Shown: positions 44,676-53,015, counted from the first letter of the stretch. The stretch: DNA of 64,000 bases from Mesobacillus campisalis (GCF_000986785.1 NZ_LAYY01000014.1:1-64000); one strand, 5' to 3'. Numbers and translations are program-made. The notes: a model not told the origin generated them from the sequence alone.

Positions 44676-45410
44676 CTACCACTCTATATCCGGGGGATAT
44701 TGCACAAATGGAGCTACTTCCGTCATTTTGCCGTTGTTTTTCACGGCAGCCTCCTGGACGTCCTGTTTCACTTTTTGGTAATCACTTCCCTGCTGGGCAA
44801 TCTGTTTGGCGATGGTAATAAGCTTTTCCCGCCGCATCTCTTTGTCCATTTCAAGGTAGTTAAAATTCAGATCATCCAGGTACTGCGCAGCATAATGGCT
44901 GATATCAAAATAATCACTGTTAAGCTGCTGCATGATTCCCGTGACCGAACGCGCAGGGATCACCTGTTGAAAGGCCTCGGCTATCGCACTCTGAAAGCTT
45001 CTTACTTGAGCAACCGAAGGATCCCAGACCGTTCGGTAATCTTCTCCGGCTTTATAGCTATTCTCTGCTTCCTTCGATATATAGAGATCGACAAACTCAT
45101 TCAGGGCCATCGTAACAAAAATTAGCTCCGGCCAAAAAATATTAAAAGCCAGGTAAAGATTTTTATCATATTGTGCATGCTGCGATGTATGTTCTTCATT
45201 TGGAATAAGGACTCTCCCGCGATTTCCCTTGAGTGCCTCACCCAGCTCCTCGCAGACTCCCAGCACACGCAAACGCGCTCCTTCATAGGCCGGCCATTCA
45301 CATCGCTCCCCCGTAATGCGCTCAAGCGCAGCTTGAAGCGCCTCAAAATCCATCCTGTCACCGTGAACAGCAGCTCCAGTGAAATTAGGTGTATTTCTCA
45401 GAAAAATCAT
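44676..45410 (-). CDS. DUF6904-like protein of unknown function
   Basis: ATG 45410 (MIFLRNTPNFTGAAVHGDR) follows GGAGGGAG; the frame is open 23 codons further. The 244-residue protein has a conserved-looking N-terminus (FEALQAALERITGERCEWPAYEGARLRVLGVCEELGEA) followed by a helical C-terminal half. I believe it matches the family called DUF6904, from memory of the start pattern and thus with reserve. No catalytic motif or membrane segment. The stop faces the HTH gene's stop with a 13-nt gap. Confidence 0.6.
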   Translation of the reverse strand: MIFLRNTPNFTGAAVHGDRMDFEALQAALERITGERCEWPAYEGARLRVLGVCEELGEALKGNRGRVLIPNEEHTSQHAQYDKNLYLAFNIFWPELIFVTMALNEFVDLYISKEAENSYKAGEDYRTVWDPSVAQVRSFQSAIAEAFQQVIPARSVTGIMQQLNSDYFDISHYAAQYLDDLNFNYLEMDKEMRREKLITIAKQIAQQGSDYQKVKQDVQEAAVKNNGKMTEVAPFVQYPPDIEW

Positions 45411-45443
45411 GCTACTCCCTCCATTCCTAGGAATACTGTCGCT

Positions 45444-45600
45444 TATTGAACCCCTTGGGCCTGGATTTTCCCTTTTCATGGGCTCTAATCTGGCCTATTG
45501 AATACCATGGGGATTGCACTCCCCCTCTTCTCGGGCTCCAATCCGGCCTATTGGAGACCGTGGGGACTGCACTCCCCCTCTTCTCGGGCTCCAATCAGAT
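45444..45600. repeat. tandem repeats, family D, period 53 nt
   Basis: Copies start with GGGCTCYAATCYGGCCTATTG at 45480, 45533 and (partial) 45586, exactly 53 nt apart. A more decayed copy covers 45444-45479. The first two full copies agree in about 45 of 53 bases. Small ORFs running through them are repeat artefacts. Confidence 0.85.
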
Positions 45601-45767
45601 TAACCAACACTTCGGGTACTTGTTTTTTAAAAGCTTCATACAATGAAATCAATGTATGCTTTACCTTTCCCTCCGGCAGAGCTTTGATAACCTAGCAATT
45701 TTACAGAGAACTCCAATTTTTCCATGGGCAATATTCATGGATCCGTTCTTCGCCTGAAGGATTTTAA

Positions 45768-46625
45768 TCATTCTCCTAGTAAACTTAGTGAAAAATCTAT
45801 GTTCCCTGCTAATTCCGGGAAATCAATCAGCGGATTTCTATTTTGCTGGATACGATGAATTTCCATGTTGCGGCGCCTTTCAAAGTCCGTAACAGGATGC
45901 TGCTTGTGCCACTGGAGCAGCATATCAATCCCCCCACTACTGTAGTGGCGAATTTCTTTCGGATAACGAAGCAGGAAGTACAGGGTTGCCCTTGCTGCCT
46001 CGCCTTTGCCGCTCTCCGGCTCAAACCTTCCTTCTTCATATTTCCCGCATTGACTTTTGACGACATTTGCATCCATCACGGGAGTATAATCATCGAAATC
46101 AAAATAAGGATGATTCGACCTTAGAGAATTGCAGTCTTTCTCACACGTAAACAGATGATGCAAATCTCCCCGCATCGGATTTTTCTTGTCAAACCATGAC
46201 TGGGGCACCACATGCTCGCAGTTGTACATAAAATCGAGGGAATTAATGCTTTCATCGTCCAGCAAGGGAAACATATTCCTTCTGTTCGTTTCCACTTCAT
46301 AATCTTCCTTAATCACCTGTGCCGGGTCCCGGACTTTGCCAGAGTAAATGCTCTTGAGGTTTCCATCCTCCCTCAGGTCAACGATTGAATACAGACTATT
46401 TCTTGTCGCGGCGTTATAAGGAAGCTGGTTGACGTGTGTATCCTCAAGTAATTTATTCAGATTCCTGAATAAACCTACAGGGTCTTGATGAAGGTCAATT
46501 TCGGAGTAATAAGCGCTCGCCAGCTCCTGGTCCTTTTTTTCGTCGTAATATTCTTTTAGGTGCTTCAGCTTCCCTCTTGTGTCTTCGAGAAGCATCAGCA
46601 CTGAGGTTAGATCATTTCCGTCCAA
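45768..46625 (-). CDS. endonuclease I family nuclease
   Basis: TTG 46625 has GGAGGGAAGG upstream. The 285-residue protein has the endonuclease I core FMYNCEHVVPQSWFDKKNPMRGDLHHLFTCEKDCNSLRSNHPYFDF, where the His in EHVVPQSW and the HH pair lie in the His-Me finger active site. There is no signal peptide, whereas characterised relatives such as EndA and Bsn are exported, so it may be cytoplasmic or leave by another route. A repeat array lies just beyond its stop codon. Confidence 0.85.
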   Translation of the reverse strand: MDGNDLTSVLMLLEDTRGKLKHLKEYYDEKKDQELASAYYSEIDLHQDPVGLFRNLNKLLEDTHVNQLPYNAATRNSLYSIVDLREDGNLKSIYSGKVRDPAQVIKEDYEVETNRRNMFPLLDDESINSLDFMYNCEHVVPQSWFDKKNPMRGDLHHLFTCEKDCNSLRSNHPYFDFDDYTPVMDANVVKSQCGKYEEGRFEPESGKGEAARATLYFLLRYPKEIRHYSSGGIDMLLQWHKQHPVTDFERRRNMEIHRIQQNRNPLIDFPELAGNIDFSLSLLGE

Positions 46626-46685
46626 GGTCCTTCCCTCCTCTTCCTACTTCCTATTCGACATAAGCTGGAAGAGTCCTTTTTTCTG

Positions 46686-46712
46686 GACAGCAAAGGCAGC
46701 TGTCGCAACAGC
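46686..46712 (-). terminator. weak terminator after sialidase-like gene
   Basis: AAGGCAGCTGTTG-cg-ACAGCTGCCTTTG on the minus strand, just past the stop codon; the T tract is short. Confidence 0.5.
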
Positions 46713-46717
46713 TGCCT

Positions 46718-47815
46718 TCACTTCTCCGTTTTATTCCTTTTTAAAAATCCTTCTTCTGCCAGCTGCTCCCAACCGTTGGAATCCGCTGCTTTCCTATAGA
46801 TATTGGCTTTGAACGTTACAAACGCTAATTCATTTTCATTCTTGGGATTTTGCGCGAAGTATTGGACGGCGTCCTGTTCAAGTGGCGGCAGTTCCACTTC
46901 TTCCTCTGTACCATCATCCAGTGACCGCTTTACCAGGAACGCATCTCCGTTAAAGCTTCCGTACCAAAGATGCTTCTCTGAAAAATGTACCGCTGTTCCC
47001 TGCATCTCGTCGAATATCTGCTGAAAGCTTTCTCCTCCATCTTGCGAAAGATAAATCCCTTTTGAGCCTGCAGCTGCAATATAGTCCGGATTCTTCGGGT
47101 GAACCGCCAGACTCATTACCTTATCCTCAAGGTTCCCCGCGCTTACTCTTCCCCATGTCTGCCCATTGTCCGAACTTCGATAGAAGCCTCCTGCCGCCAT
47201 CAACGAGTTATCGTCTGGGCTTAGCACAAAAAGGATATGATTCTGATATCCCGCAGCCATCGTATGAAAGTCTGTCTCACCTTCCAGGACGATTCCTTCC
47301 AGTGTCTCGCCATTGTCCCTGCTTTTAATAATCCCCAAAGGATTTGGAAGCATAGAATCCTGCCCCGGATGACCGCTTGCGTAAAAACCATCATCCGTTG
47401 CAGAAAAGCCCATATAATCATTATTCTCTTTTTTAGTTTGGAACCAGTTCCCGTCCTCATAGACTTTCAGCCCGTCATGTGCTGCAAAAAAGAGGGCATC
47501 CTGGTTGCCGGCATATCCGAGACCATGAATGTGTTCCATCTTTCCAGTATATTCGCTAAAAAAACTGCTGGAGGCAATGTCTCCACCATTGTCGGCCTGT
47601 TCCCTTCCTGCCCCGTTTTGCAGATCTTCGGTCAAAACTTCATCTGGCAGAACTTCCTCACTGCCCTGGCCGCACCCTGCCAATGAAGCAGCAAGCATCA
47701 AAGCGCCCATTATCGAAAAAATTCTATACAATGCTATCCGGCTCCTTTTTTTCTGGTTATCTACCGCCGTTCCGCATAAAAAATGCTTATTTAGAGGATT
47801 CCGATTAAGTACCAT
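46718..47815 (-). CDS. sialidase-fold (F510_1955-type) lipoprotein
   Basis: Start ATG 47815 is nine bases after GGAGGA; an ATG three codons earlier sits on the Shine-Dalgarno itself. The 365-residue protein has a long N-terminal leader and lipobox LMLAASLAGCGQG. Its body holds three or more Asp-box-like repeats, KSRDNGETLEG, RSSDNGQTWGRV and LSQDGGESFQQI, typical of sialidase/BNR beta-propellers. NCBI names such Bacillus proteins F510_1955 family glycosylhydrolase, but enzymatic activity is unproven. Divergent from the YdhK-type gene. Confidence 0.8.
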   Translation of the reverse strand: MVLNRNPLNKHFLCGTAVDNQKKRSRIALYRIFSIMGALMLAASLAGCGQGSEEVLPDEVLTEDLQNGAGREQADNGGDIASSSFFSEYTGKMEHIHGLGYAGNQDALFFAAHDGLKVYEDGNWFQTKKENNDYMGFSATDDGFYASGHPGQDSMLPNPLGIIKSRDNGETLEGIVLEGETDFHTMAAGYQNHILFVLSPDDNSLMAAGGFYRSSDNGQTWGRVSAGNLEDKVMSLAVHPKNPDYIAAAGSKGIYLSQDGGESFQQIFDEMQGTAVHFSEKHLWYGSFNGDAFLVKRSLDDGTEEEVELPPLEQDAVQYFAQNPKNENELAFVTFKANIYRKAADSNGWEQLAEEGFLKRNKTEK

Positions 47816-47999
47816 TCTATACATTCCTCCACTTGATTGACACCCATGCCGATGGTGGTAATTTTTAGGGATAAACGGCGGGCCTCAAGGGAAGAAAGGG
47901 TATATCGGCCTATTTAGTGTTCATGTCCTATTTCTTCATATTCTCTGCACATTTTCTTGTTATAACTATTGAAAAGATAAAAAAAGGAGGAACTTAAAA

Positions 48000-48614
48000 G
48001 TGAAAAAGAATTGGATGTTACGGATTGCTACTTTGTTAACGGCCCTGTTGCTGGCAGCTTGCGGTGGAGGAGGCGACGAAGCCGCGCCTAATAATGGCAC
48101 TGATACAGAAACCGGGCAAAACACGGAACAAACCGAAAAGGAAGAGAATGATGGCGGCCATGGAGACCACTCCAACATGAACCATTCCGGCACTGGTGAA
48201 CTTCCCGAAGGAATTCAGGAAGCCCAAAACCCTGCCTATGAAGTGGGAAGCAAAGCCATTATTGAAGAAGGCCACATGAGCGGAATGAAGGGTGCGGAAG
48301 CCACTATTGTCGGAGCCTACGCAACAACCGTTTATGCGGTTTCCTACGACCCGACAAACGGAGGCGAGAGGGTCGAAAATCATAAATGGGTTGTCCACGA
48401 GGAAATTCAGGATGCCGGAGACCAGCCATTTGAACCTGGGCAGGAAGTCGTCCTTGAAGCCGACCATATGGAGGGAATGAAAGGCGCCACAGCGGAGATT
48501 GATACAGCGGAACAAACAACCGTATACATGATCGATTTCACTCCAACTGACGGTTCCGAACCCGTCACCAATCACCAATGGGTAACAGAGGACGAATTGT
48601 CACCTGCTGAATAA
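48000..48614 (+). CDS. YdhK family lipoprotein (DUF1541 repeats)
   Basis: GTG start after AAAGGAGGAAC. The 204-residue lipoprotein (lipobox LLLAACGGG) has an acidic, His/Met-rich linker (GGHGDHSNMNHSG), then two DUF1541 repeats: GSKAIIEEGHMSGMKGAEATIVGAY to NHKWVVHEE and GQEVVLEADHMEGMKGATAEIDTAE to NHQWVTEDE. The HMxGMKGA motifs are the family hallmark, and the His/Met-rich linker suggests metal, perhaps copper, binding. B. subtilis YdhK has no proven role. Confidence 0.88.
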   Translation: MKKNWMLRIATLLTALLLAACGGGGDEAAPNNGTDTETGQNTEQTEKEENDGGHGDHSNMNHSGTGELPEGIQEAQNPAYEVGSKAIIEEGHMSGMKGAEATIVGAYATTVYAVSYDPTNGGERVENHKWVVHEEIQDAGDQPFEPGQEVVLEADHMEGMKGATAEIDTAEQTTVYMIDFTPTDGSEPVTNHQWVTEDELSPAE

Positions 48615-48617
48615 ACA

Positions 48618-48653
48618 AAGGTCCCTCAATCGGATAAGCTTGAGGGCCTTTTT
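48618..48653 (+). terminator. terminator after YdhK-type gene
   Basis: AAGGTCCCTCAA-loop-TTGAGGGCCTTTTT, starting a few bases after the stop codon. Confidence 0.85.
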
Positions 48654-48712
48654 CTCCATTCGGACTCTGGCCCCTCTCTTCTTCCATCTCCAGTCCGAAT
48701 GAAATCGACAAA

Positions 48713-48745
48713 AAGACAGCTGAGCAAAAACTCCCAGCTGTCTTT
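48713..48745 (-). terminator. terminator after CNNM gene
   Basis: AAGACAGCTGG-loop-CAGCTGTCTTTTTG on the minus strand, about ten bases past the stop codon. Confidence 0.85.
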
Positions 48746-48754
48746 CCCAAATAT

Positions 48755-50083
48755 TTATTCCATTTCCACAACAGGTTCTTTTATACTCACACTCACACGG
48801 TCGATTCTTCTGTCATCCATCTTGGTGACGGCGAAAACGATGTCCTTGTATTCAATGGCCGGGGTTTCATCAGGTCCCGGGATGTAGCCAAGCTGGCCAA
48901 TGATGAATCCGCTCAACGTATCGTATTCCTCATTCGGGAGCTCCACTTTAAGGACTTCTTCCACCTCATATAAGTTGAGGGTCCCCACCATCCTGTAATT
49001 AAGAGCGTCAATCTGCTCGATTTCGACGACCTCCAGCTCGGGCTCATCATATTCATCAAAGATATTCCCGACAATTTCTTCGATCAGGTCTTCAATGGTG
49101 ACAATCCCGTCTGTACCGCCATATTCATCAATCGCAATCGCCATTTGGATATTGTTTTTCTGCATATCCCTGAACAATTGGTCTATTCTCATCGATTCCA
49201 GAACGTAATAAGGTTCGCGAAGCAAATTTCTTAAATTAAAGGACCCGCGGTCGTCGCTTTCAATAAACTGAATCAAATCCTTCACATGCAGAAGACCAAT
49301 GATATTATCGAGATTCTCTTCATACACGGGAAATCTCGTATATTTCTCAACGTTCACGATTTGCAGCGTTTCTTTCAGGCTGCTGTCGACCGGAATCGCA
49401 ATCAGATTGGTTCTGTGCGTCATAATATCGGAGACTGTTTTATTATCGAATTCAAAAATATTGTTGATCATTTGTTTTTCCGAATCCTGGATTGTTCCTT
49501 TTTCCCTTCCGACATCGACCATCATCCTGATTTCTTCCTCGGTCACATTCTCTTCCTCTGCATTCGGGTCAACCCCGAACAAGCGGACAACCACATTCGT
49601 CGACATTGTCAAAAGCTTGACGAATGGAGCGGAAATTTTCATCAGCACAGTCAAGGGTGCGACTGCGAACATGGCAATCGCTTCTGCTTTCTGAAGAGCA
49701 AGCCGCTTTGGAACCAGTTCACCAAGCACCAGGGTAAAGTAAGATAATACCAGGGTAATGACAACGACTGAAATGCTCTCAAGCAATCCTGGCGCCAAAG
49801 GAACCCCGAGATCAACAAGCACCTCTGCAAGCACACCCGCAAAGCTGCCCGCGGCAAAGGCACTCGCAAGGAAACCCGCTAGCGTGATTCCTATCTGGAT
49901 GGTCGCCAAAAATCGGCTGGGTTCAGAAAGCAAGGCATGGAGCATTTTAGCCTTTTTATCTCCATTGTCTGCCATCATTTTCACTTTATTATCATTTAAC
50001 GAGATCAACGCAATTTCTGATGCCGCAAAAAAGGCATTCAGGATAATTAGTACGATTAGAACCAATATCTCGGTCCCCAACAA
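48755..50083 (-). CDS. CNNM/CorC-type transporter (hemolysin family protein)
   Basis: The likely start is TTG 50083 after GGAGG. The 442-residue protein has an N-terminal DUF21 membrane domain (about 1-190, four helices including LIVLIILNAFFAASEIALISLN), two CBS domains (IMTHRTNLIAIPVDSS and LREPYYVLESMRIDQLF regions) and a C-terminal CorC_HlyC domain (NYRMVGTLNLYEVEEVL). The acidic linker EEENVTEEEIRMMVDVGREKG is typical. Relatives such as YhdP (MpfA) export magnesium or related cations. Confidence 0.92.
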   Translation of the reverse strand: MLGTEILVLIVLIILNAFFAASEIALISLNDNKVKMMADNGDKKAKMLHALLSEPSRFLATIQIGITLAGFLASAFAAGSFAGVLAEVLVDLGVPLAPGLLESISVVVITLVLSYFTLVLGELVPKRLALQKAEAIAMFAVAPLTVLMKISAPFVKLLTMSTNVVVRLFGVDPNAEEENVTEEEIRMMVDVGREKGTIQDSEKQMINNIFEFDNKTVSDIMTHRTNLIAIPVDSSLKETLQIVNVEKYTRFPVYEENLDNIIGLLHVKDLIQFIESDDRGSFNLRNLLREPYYVLESMRIDQLFRDMQKNNIQMAIAIDEYGGTDGIVTIEDLIEEIVGNIFDEYDEPELEVVEIEQIDALNYRMVGTLNLYEVEEVLKVELPNEEYDTLSGFIIGQLGYIPGPDETPAIEYKDIVFAVTKMDDRRIDRVSVSIKEPVVEME

Positions 50084-50130
50084 AAATCAACCTCCGGAAA
50101 TAGTAAATTTGGCTCAACCTTTCAGCCTGC

Positions 50131-50745
50131 TTATGGCAAGGCAGAAATAAGCCTTTTTTTATATAGGAATGCAATAAGATTCAAAACCCATTCGGGAGCC
50201 TTCTTTGGGAAAAGCCTTCTCCGGTAAAGCCTGTAAAAGGCAGACTTAAGGTCATCCCATTGTTTGCATTTTTTTGTCTGGCGAAAACGGGCAACATCTA
50301 TAATCTTAATTCTTCCCTCTTTGGTAATCAGGATATTCCTCAAATGGATATCAGAAGGATTCAGGTTTCTGGCCCGTGCCATGTCAAGGGCATAATCGAT
50401 TTCGCTGATTTGGGCCTCTGTTACGGCAATCCCCTTCACCAGACAGTTGAACAAAGTGTCGCCTGCAATATAATCGATTACCAAATAATTAGGGCCATGT
50501 TCATATATGTTTGGATAATAATGAATCCCTTGCAGAATAGTATAAATGTTTGCTTCTTCTTTTGCTATTTTTTCGAAAGGAGCAAAGAACACCTTAAGCA
50601 CCTTGTTTGTGCCTCTGATTTTAAAAACATAGGCGCTTCTCCCTCTCCCAATAAACTCCAGGTCTGCATCCTTTTCATCCAGCCTGGTTTCTGAGCCTAT
50701 TTGGGTAAATTTCACACTTTTAGCCAGTGAGCTGAATGATTTCAT
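50131..50745 (-). CDS. small protein-kinase-like protein (YrzF-like)
   Basis: ATG 50745 (MKSFSSLAKSVKF) follows AAGGAGG; the frame is open 48 codons upstream, overlapping terC, but that is not supported. The 204-residue protein has a reduced kinase fold: GRGRSAYVFKIRG (Gly-rich loop), VLKVFFAP (Lys), SDIHLRNILI in the HRD position and KIIDVARF where DFG would be. The C-terminal lobe is short. B. subtilis YrzF is similar. The catalytic Asp and Asn are kept, so activity is possible. Confidence 0.8.
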   Translation of the reverse strand: MKSFSSLAKSVKFTQIGSETRLDEKDADLEFIGRGRSAYVFKIRGTNKVLKVFFAPFEKIAKEEANIYTILQGIHYYPNIYEHGPNYLVIDYIAGDTLFNCLVKGIAVTEAQISEIDYALDMARARNLNPSDIHLRNILITKEGRIKIIDVARFRQTKKCKQWDDLKSAFYRLYRRRLFPKKAPEWVLNLIAFLYKKRLISALP

Positions 50746-50765
50746 CAACAGGTTTCCTCCTTCTA

Positions 50766-50795
50766 ACGGCAAAAGGGGACAGGAAACTGCCCCTG
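50766..50795 (-). terminator. possible terminator after terC-type gene
   Basis: GGGGCAG-ttt-CCTGTCCCC, with one bulge, then TTTTG on the minus strand, in the 53-nt gap before the kinase-like gene. It could reduce read-through. Confidence 0.45.
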
Positions 50796-50798
50796 CCC

Positions 50799-51569
50799 TT
50801 ATACCGCTTCCTGTTCTTTCTTTTCTTTCGTCAGGAACCAGCCGGCTGCGGCAATTCCAATTAGAACGGTGTAGAAAAACAATTTCCACTCTGTGGAATG
50901 GGCGAATTCGTAAGAGAGCACCCCGATATCCGGGTGTCCCAATGTGAGTACCGCAAGCTTGACGCCCACCCAGCCAACAATGGCGAAGGCAGCGATTTCG
51001 AGCCCGGGCCGTGAGTGCAGCAGTTTAACAAACAGATTCGCGGCGAAACGCATGATGATCAATCCAATCAAGCCTCCGGCAAAGATCACGAGAAATTTAC
51101 CGCCATCCATGCCGCCGATCTGGGGGAGGTTTGTGTTCGGAAGAGTCATCGCCAAGGCAACTGCAGCGAGGATGGAGTCAACCGCAAAGGCGATGTCAGC
51201 CAATTCAACTTTAAACACGGTGCCCCAGAATCCGGACTTCTTCTTTTCAACCGCTGCTTCTTTGCCATCTTCGGACTTTTTAAAATAAAGTTTCCTGACA
51301 ATATGGTTGATGGCGATGAACAATAGATACAAGGCGCCGATTGCCTGCACTTGCCACACATCGACAAGGAAGGAAATCGCAAATAATGAACCAAAGCGGA
51401 AGACGAACGCTCCTGCCAGCCCGTAAAAGAGCGCCTTTTTTCTTTCTTCTTCCGGAAGGTGCTTCACCATGATCGCAAGTACCAGAGCGTTATCGGCTGC
51501 CAGCAAGCCCTCGAGTGCGATGAGCAGTAGCAGTACCCATCCATATTCCATTAAAATTGACAGTTCCAA
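50799..51569 (-). CDS. TerC family membrane protein, probable Mn2+ exporter (MeeF/MeeY type)
   Basis: TTG 51569 has AGGGAGGAAA upstream. The 256-residue, seven-helix protein has the TerC acidic motifs: LEGLLAADNALVLAIMV in helix 1 and VELADIAFAVDSILAAVALA in helix 5. It resembles YceF/YkoY of B. subtilis (MeeF/MeeY), which export manganese, notably for metalation of secreted proteins. A yybP-ykoY manganese riboswitch lies upstream in the same leftward unit, which strongly supports this role. Confidence 0.9.
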   Translation of the reverse strand: MELSILMEYGWVLLLLIALEGLLAADNALVLAIMVKHLPEEERKKALFYGLAGAFVFRFGSLFAISFLVDVWQVQAIGALYLLFIAINHIVRKLYFKKSEDGKEAAVEKKKSGFWGTVFKVELADIAFAVDSILAAVALAMTLPNTNLPQIGGMDGGKFLVIFAGGLIGLIIMRFAANLFVKLLHSRPGLEIAAFAIVGWVGVKLAVLTLGHPDIGVLSYEFAHSTEWKLFFYTVLIGIAAAGWFLTKEKKEQEAV

Positions 51570-51617
51570 AAGTTATTTCCTCCCTGAGGTGATTTATTTG
51601 ATATTTAACGATGGTGG

Positions 51618-52007
51618 TCACCATGCAATCTGGATTTCATCATGGTCGACGCTTTCGACACCTTCTTTAAAAAACAGCCTCGTTTTAAATCCATAAGACC
51701 GTGATTCTGTAGAAACCTCCAGGTCATCCGGCAGCCTGAAGGCAAAAGGAAATCGACTGTCGCCGTCAGATGTAATGGTTGTGGAGGTCAGGATGGTCGA
51801 AGTATGAATGACCTCTTCATTTCCTGTCCTTTCATTATCCATTACCAGATCACATTCAATCCGTTTTAACTGCTGTTCGATTGTGCCACCCTTAATGCGG
51901 AAATAACCTTCGACTTTTTCACCAGGCTTGTAGGTTTCCTTATCAAGAACCAGGTCAACCTGTGCCGAACCGATTCCCAAAAGAGACAGATATTTTCTCA
52001 GTAACAT
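51618..52007 (-). CDS. Spo0M-like arrestin-fold protein, short form
   Basis: AGGAGTGG precedes the ATG. The 129-residue protein matches the N-terminal half of Spo0M (SpoOM family): MLLRKYLSLLGIGSAQVDLVLDKETYKPGEKVEGYFRIKGG and the HTSTILTSTTITSDGDSRFPFAFRLPDDLEVS segment. Full Spo0M is about 250 residues, so the C-terminal arrestin domain is missing, without signs of a recent frameshift. It sits between an FbpB-like gene and terC, apparently in one manganese-controlled unit. Confidence 0.85.
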   Translation of the reverse strand: MLLRKYLSLLGIGSAQVDLVLDKETYKPGEKVEGYFRIKGGTIEQQLKRIECDLVMDNERTGNEEVIHTSTILTSTTITSDGDSRFPFAFRLPDDLEVSTESRSYGFKTRLFFKEGVESVDHDEIQIAW

Positions 52008-52033
52008 ACGCCACTCCTGTTATCCAATTGATT

Positions 52034-52177
52034 TTAAGCGTTGCGGGCCTCCTGGACTCTCCTGGAATGCTTGGCTTCAAGGCGGGCCTCAATTCTTGCG
52101 AGTTCTTTCTGGTCCCGCATTAGTTCTTCCTTATTCCTCTTTACCAGTTCGATGAAACTTATTTTCTTCTTTTTCAA
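52034..52177 (-). CDS. FbpB-like small basic protein
   Basis: TTG 52177 follows GGAGAGG. The 47-residue product begins MKKKKISFIELVKRNKEELM and continues RDQKELARIEARLEAKHS, matching the FbpB family (SFEELVxxNKxELLxDxxxLExIExRLExKH). B. subtilis FbpB is a Fur-controlled small protein that acts with the FsrA small RNA in iron sparing. Here it is the first gene after a manganese riboswitch, and I see no clear Fur box. Confidence 0.8.
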   Translation of the reverse strand: MKKKKISFIELVKRNKEELMRDQKELARIEARLEAKHSRRVQEARNA

Positions 52178-52249
52178 TTTTACCTCTCCATTCTTTACTA
52201 GATTGATATTATTGAAAGTTCATAACGCCCATTATCAGGTCTAAAATAA

Positions 52250-52282
52250 TAAAAAGACCCTTACCAGTATGGTAAAGGTCCC
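52250..52282 (-). terminator. second terminator of the Mn riboswitch leader
   Basis: GGACCTTTACCA-tac-TGGTAAGGGTC followed by TTTTTATTATTTT on the minus strand. It lies directly behind the first riboswitch terminator. Confidence 0.8.
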
Positions 52283-52290
52283 AAAAACAA

Positions 52291-52323
52291 TAAAAGACCT
52301 CTACCAAAATAGGCAAAGGTCTT
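52291..52323 (-). terminator. first terminator of the Mn riboswitch
   Basis: AAGACCTTTGCC-loop-GGTAGAGGTCTT followed by TTATTGTTTTT on the minus strand. Its left arm is part of the conserved aptamer end, so it is the switching hairpin. Confidence 0.85.
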
Positions 52324-52412
52324 GCTAACAACATTCACGTTGCCAACAAAGCCGGGAGATTGGCAACCTCCGAAATGACGACTTTGCTGTAAAAGCTACT
52401 CCCCTTTAGGAG
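52306..52412 (-). promoter_or_regulatory. yybP-ykoY (manganese) riboswitch
   Basis: The minus strand carries the hallmark blocks AAAGGGGAGTAGC, AGCAAAGTCGTCA, CGGCTTTGTTGGCAACG and TGTTAGCAAGACCTTTGCC in the order known for yybP-ykoY elements. Manganese binding is expected to prevent terminator formation and turn on the FbpB-like, Spo0M-like and TerC genes that follow. Confidence 0.93.
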
Positions 52413-52517
52413 AACTATTCAAATAATTATTTATAATATATTCTATTGCGCCCTGCTTTGTCAAGGGATAGGTATTTTATCATCTTTGACTCTTGCCATC
52501 TGGTTCGAATGTTAATC

Positions 52518-53015
52518 CTATTCAGCCGTAAACCTGCGTTGAGCCAATTCATTTTCGAGCATGAAGAAGGCGTTGCTATCGTTCTCGATCCGTTTCAACT
52601 TCTGGATAAGGCTGTCGAACAGCGCTTCTTCCTCCACTTGTTCCTCAATAAACCAGTTTAAAAATGTCCTCGTCGCATGCTCGCGTTCTTCAAGGGCCAG
52701 ATCGGCAAGGTTATAAATGCGCCTGGTTACTTCCTTTTCATGGTCAAGCCCTTTTTCAAAAGCATCCAATACGGAAGCAAAGTCATTGTTGACAGGCGGC
52801 TGGCCTTCAATCGTCATTCGAACACCAACATCATTCAGGAAATGATAAAATTTCATCGCATGAAACCGTTCTTCCTCAGCCTGAACCAAAAAGAAATTGG
52901 CGAATCCGTCAAGGTTCTCTGCTGAACAATAAGCAGCCATCGCCAAATAGGCATGCGCCGAATAAAATTCATAATTCATTTGGCTATTCAATTCCCGTGC
53001 AAGTTTTTCACTCAC
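52518..53015 (-). CDS. ferritin
   Basis: GTG 53015 (start MSEKLARELNSQMNYEFYSA) has GGGAGGG about ten bases upstream and gives 165 residues, the usual bacterial ferritin length; a longer frame is unsupported. Ferroxidase ligands are visible: Glu in MNYEFYSAHAYLAMA, Glu/His in AEEERFHAMKF, and Glu in HEKEVTRRIY. It should store iron as a 24-mer. It is divergent in orientation from nothing nearby; it lies just downstream of the GTP cyclohydrolase gene, after a terminator. Confidence 0.93.
   Translation of the reverse strand: MSEKLARELNSQMNYEFYSAHAYLAMAAYCSAENLDGFANFFLVQAEEERFHAMKFYHFLNDVGVRMTIEGQPPVNNDFASVLDAFEKGLDHEKEVTRRIYNLADLALEEREHATRTFLNWFIEEQVEEEALFDSLIQKLKRIENDSNAFFMLENELAQRRFTAE

Noticed and set aside
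45446-45695. Two small rightward ORFs in the 53-nt repeats
   Set aside because: They only reflect the tandem repeat and have no ribosome binding site.
52180-52260. Fur box in front of the FbpB-like gene
   Set aside because: TTGATATTATTGAAAG has only partial similarity to the 7-1-7 pattern, and the Mn riboswitch terminators lie immediately upstream.
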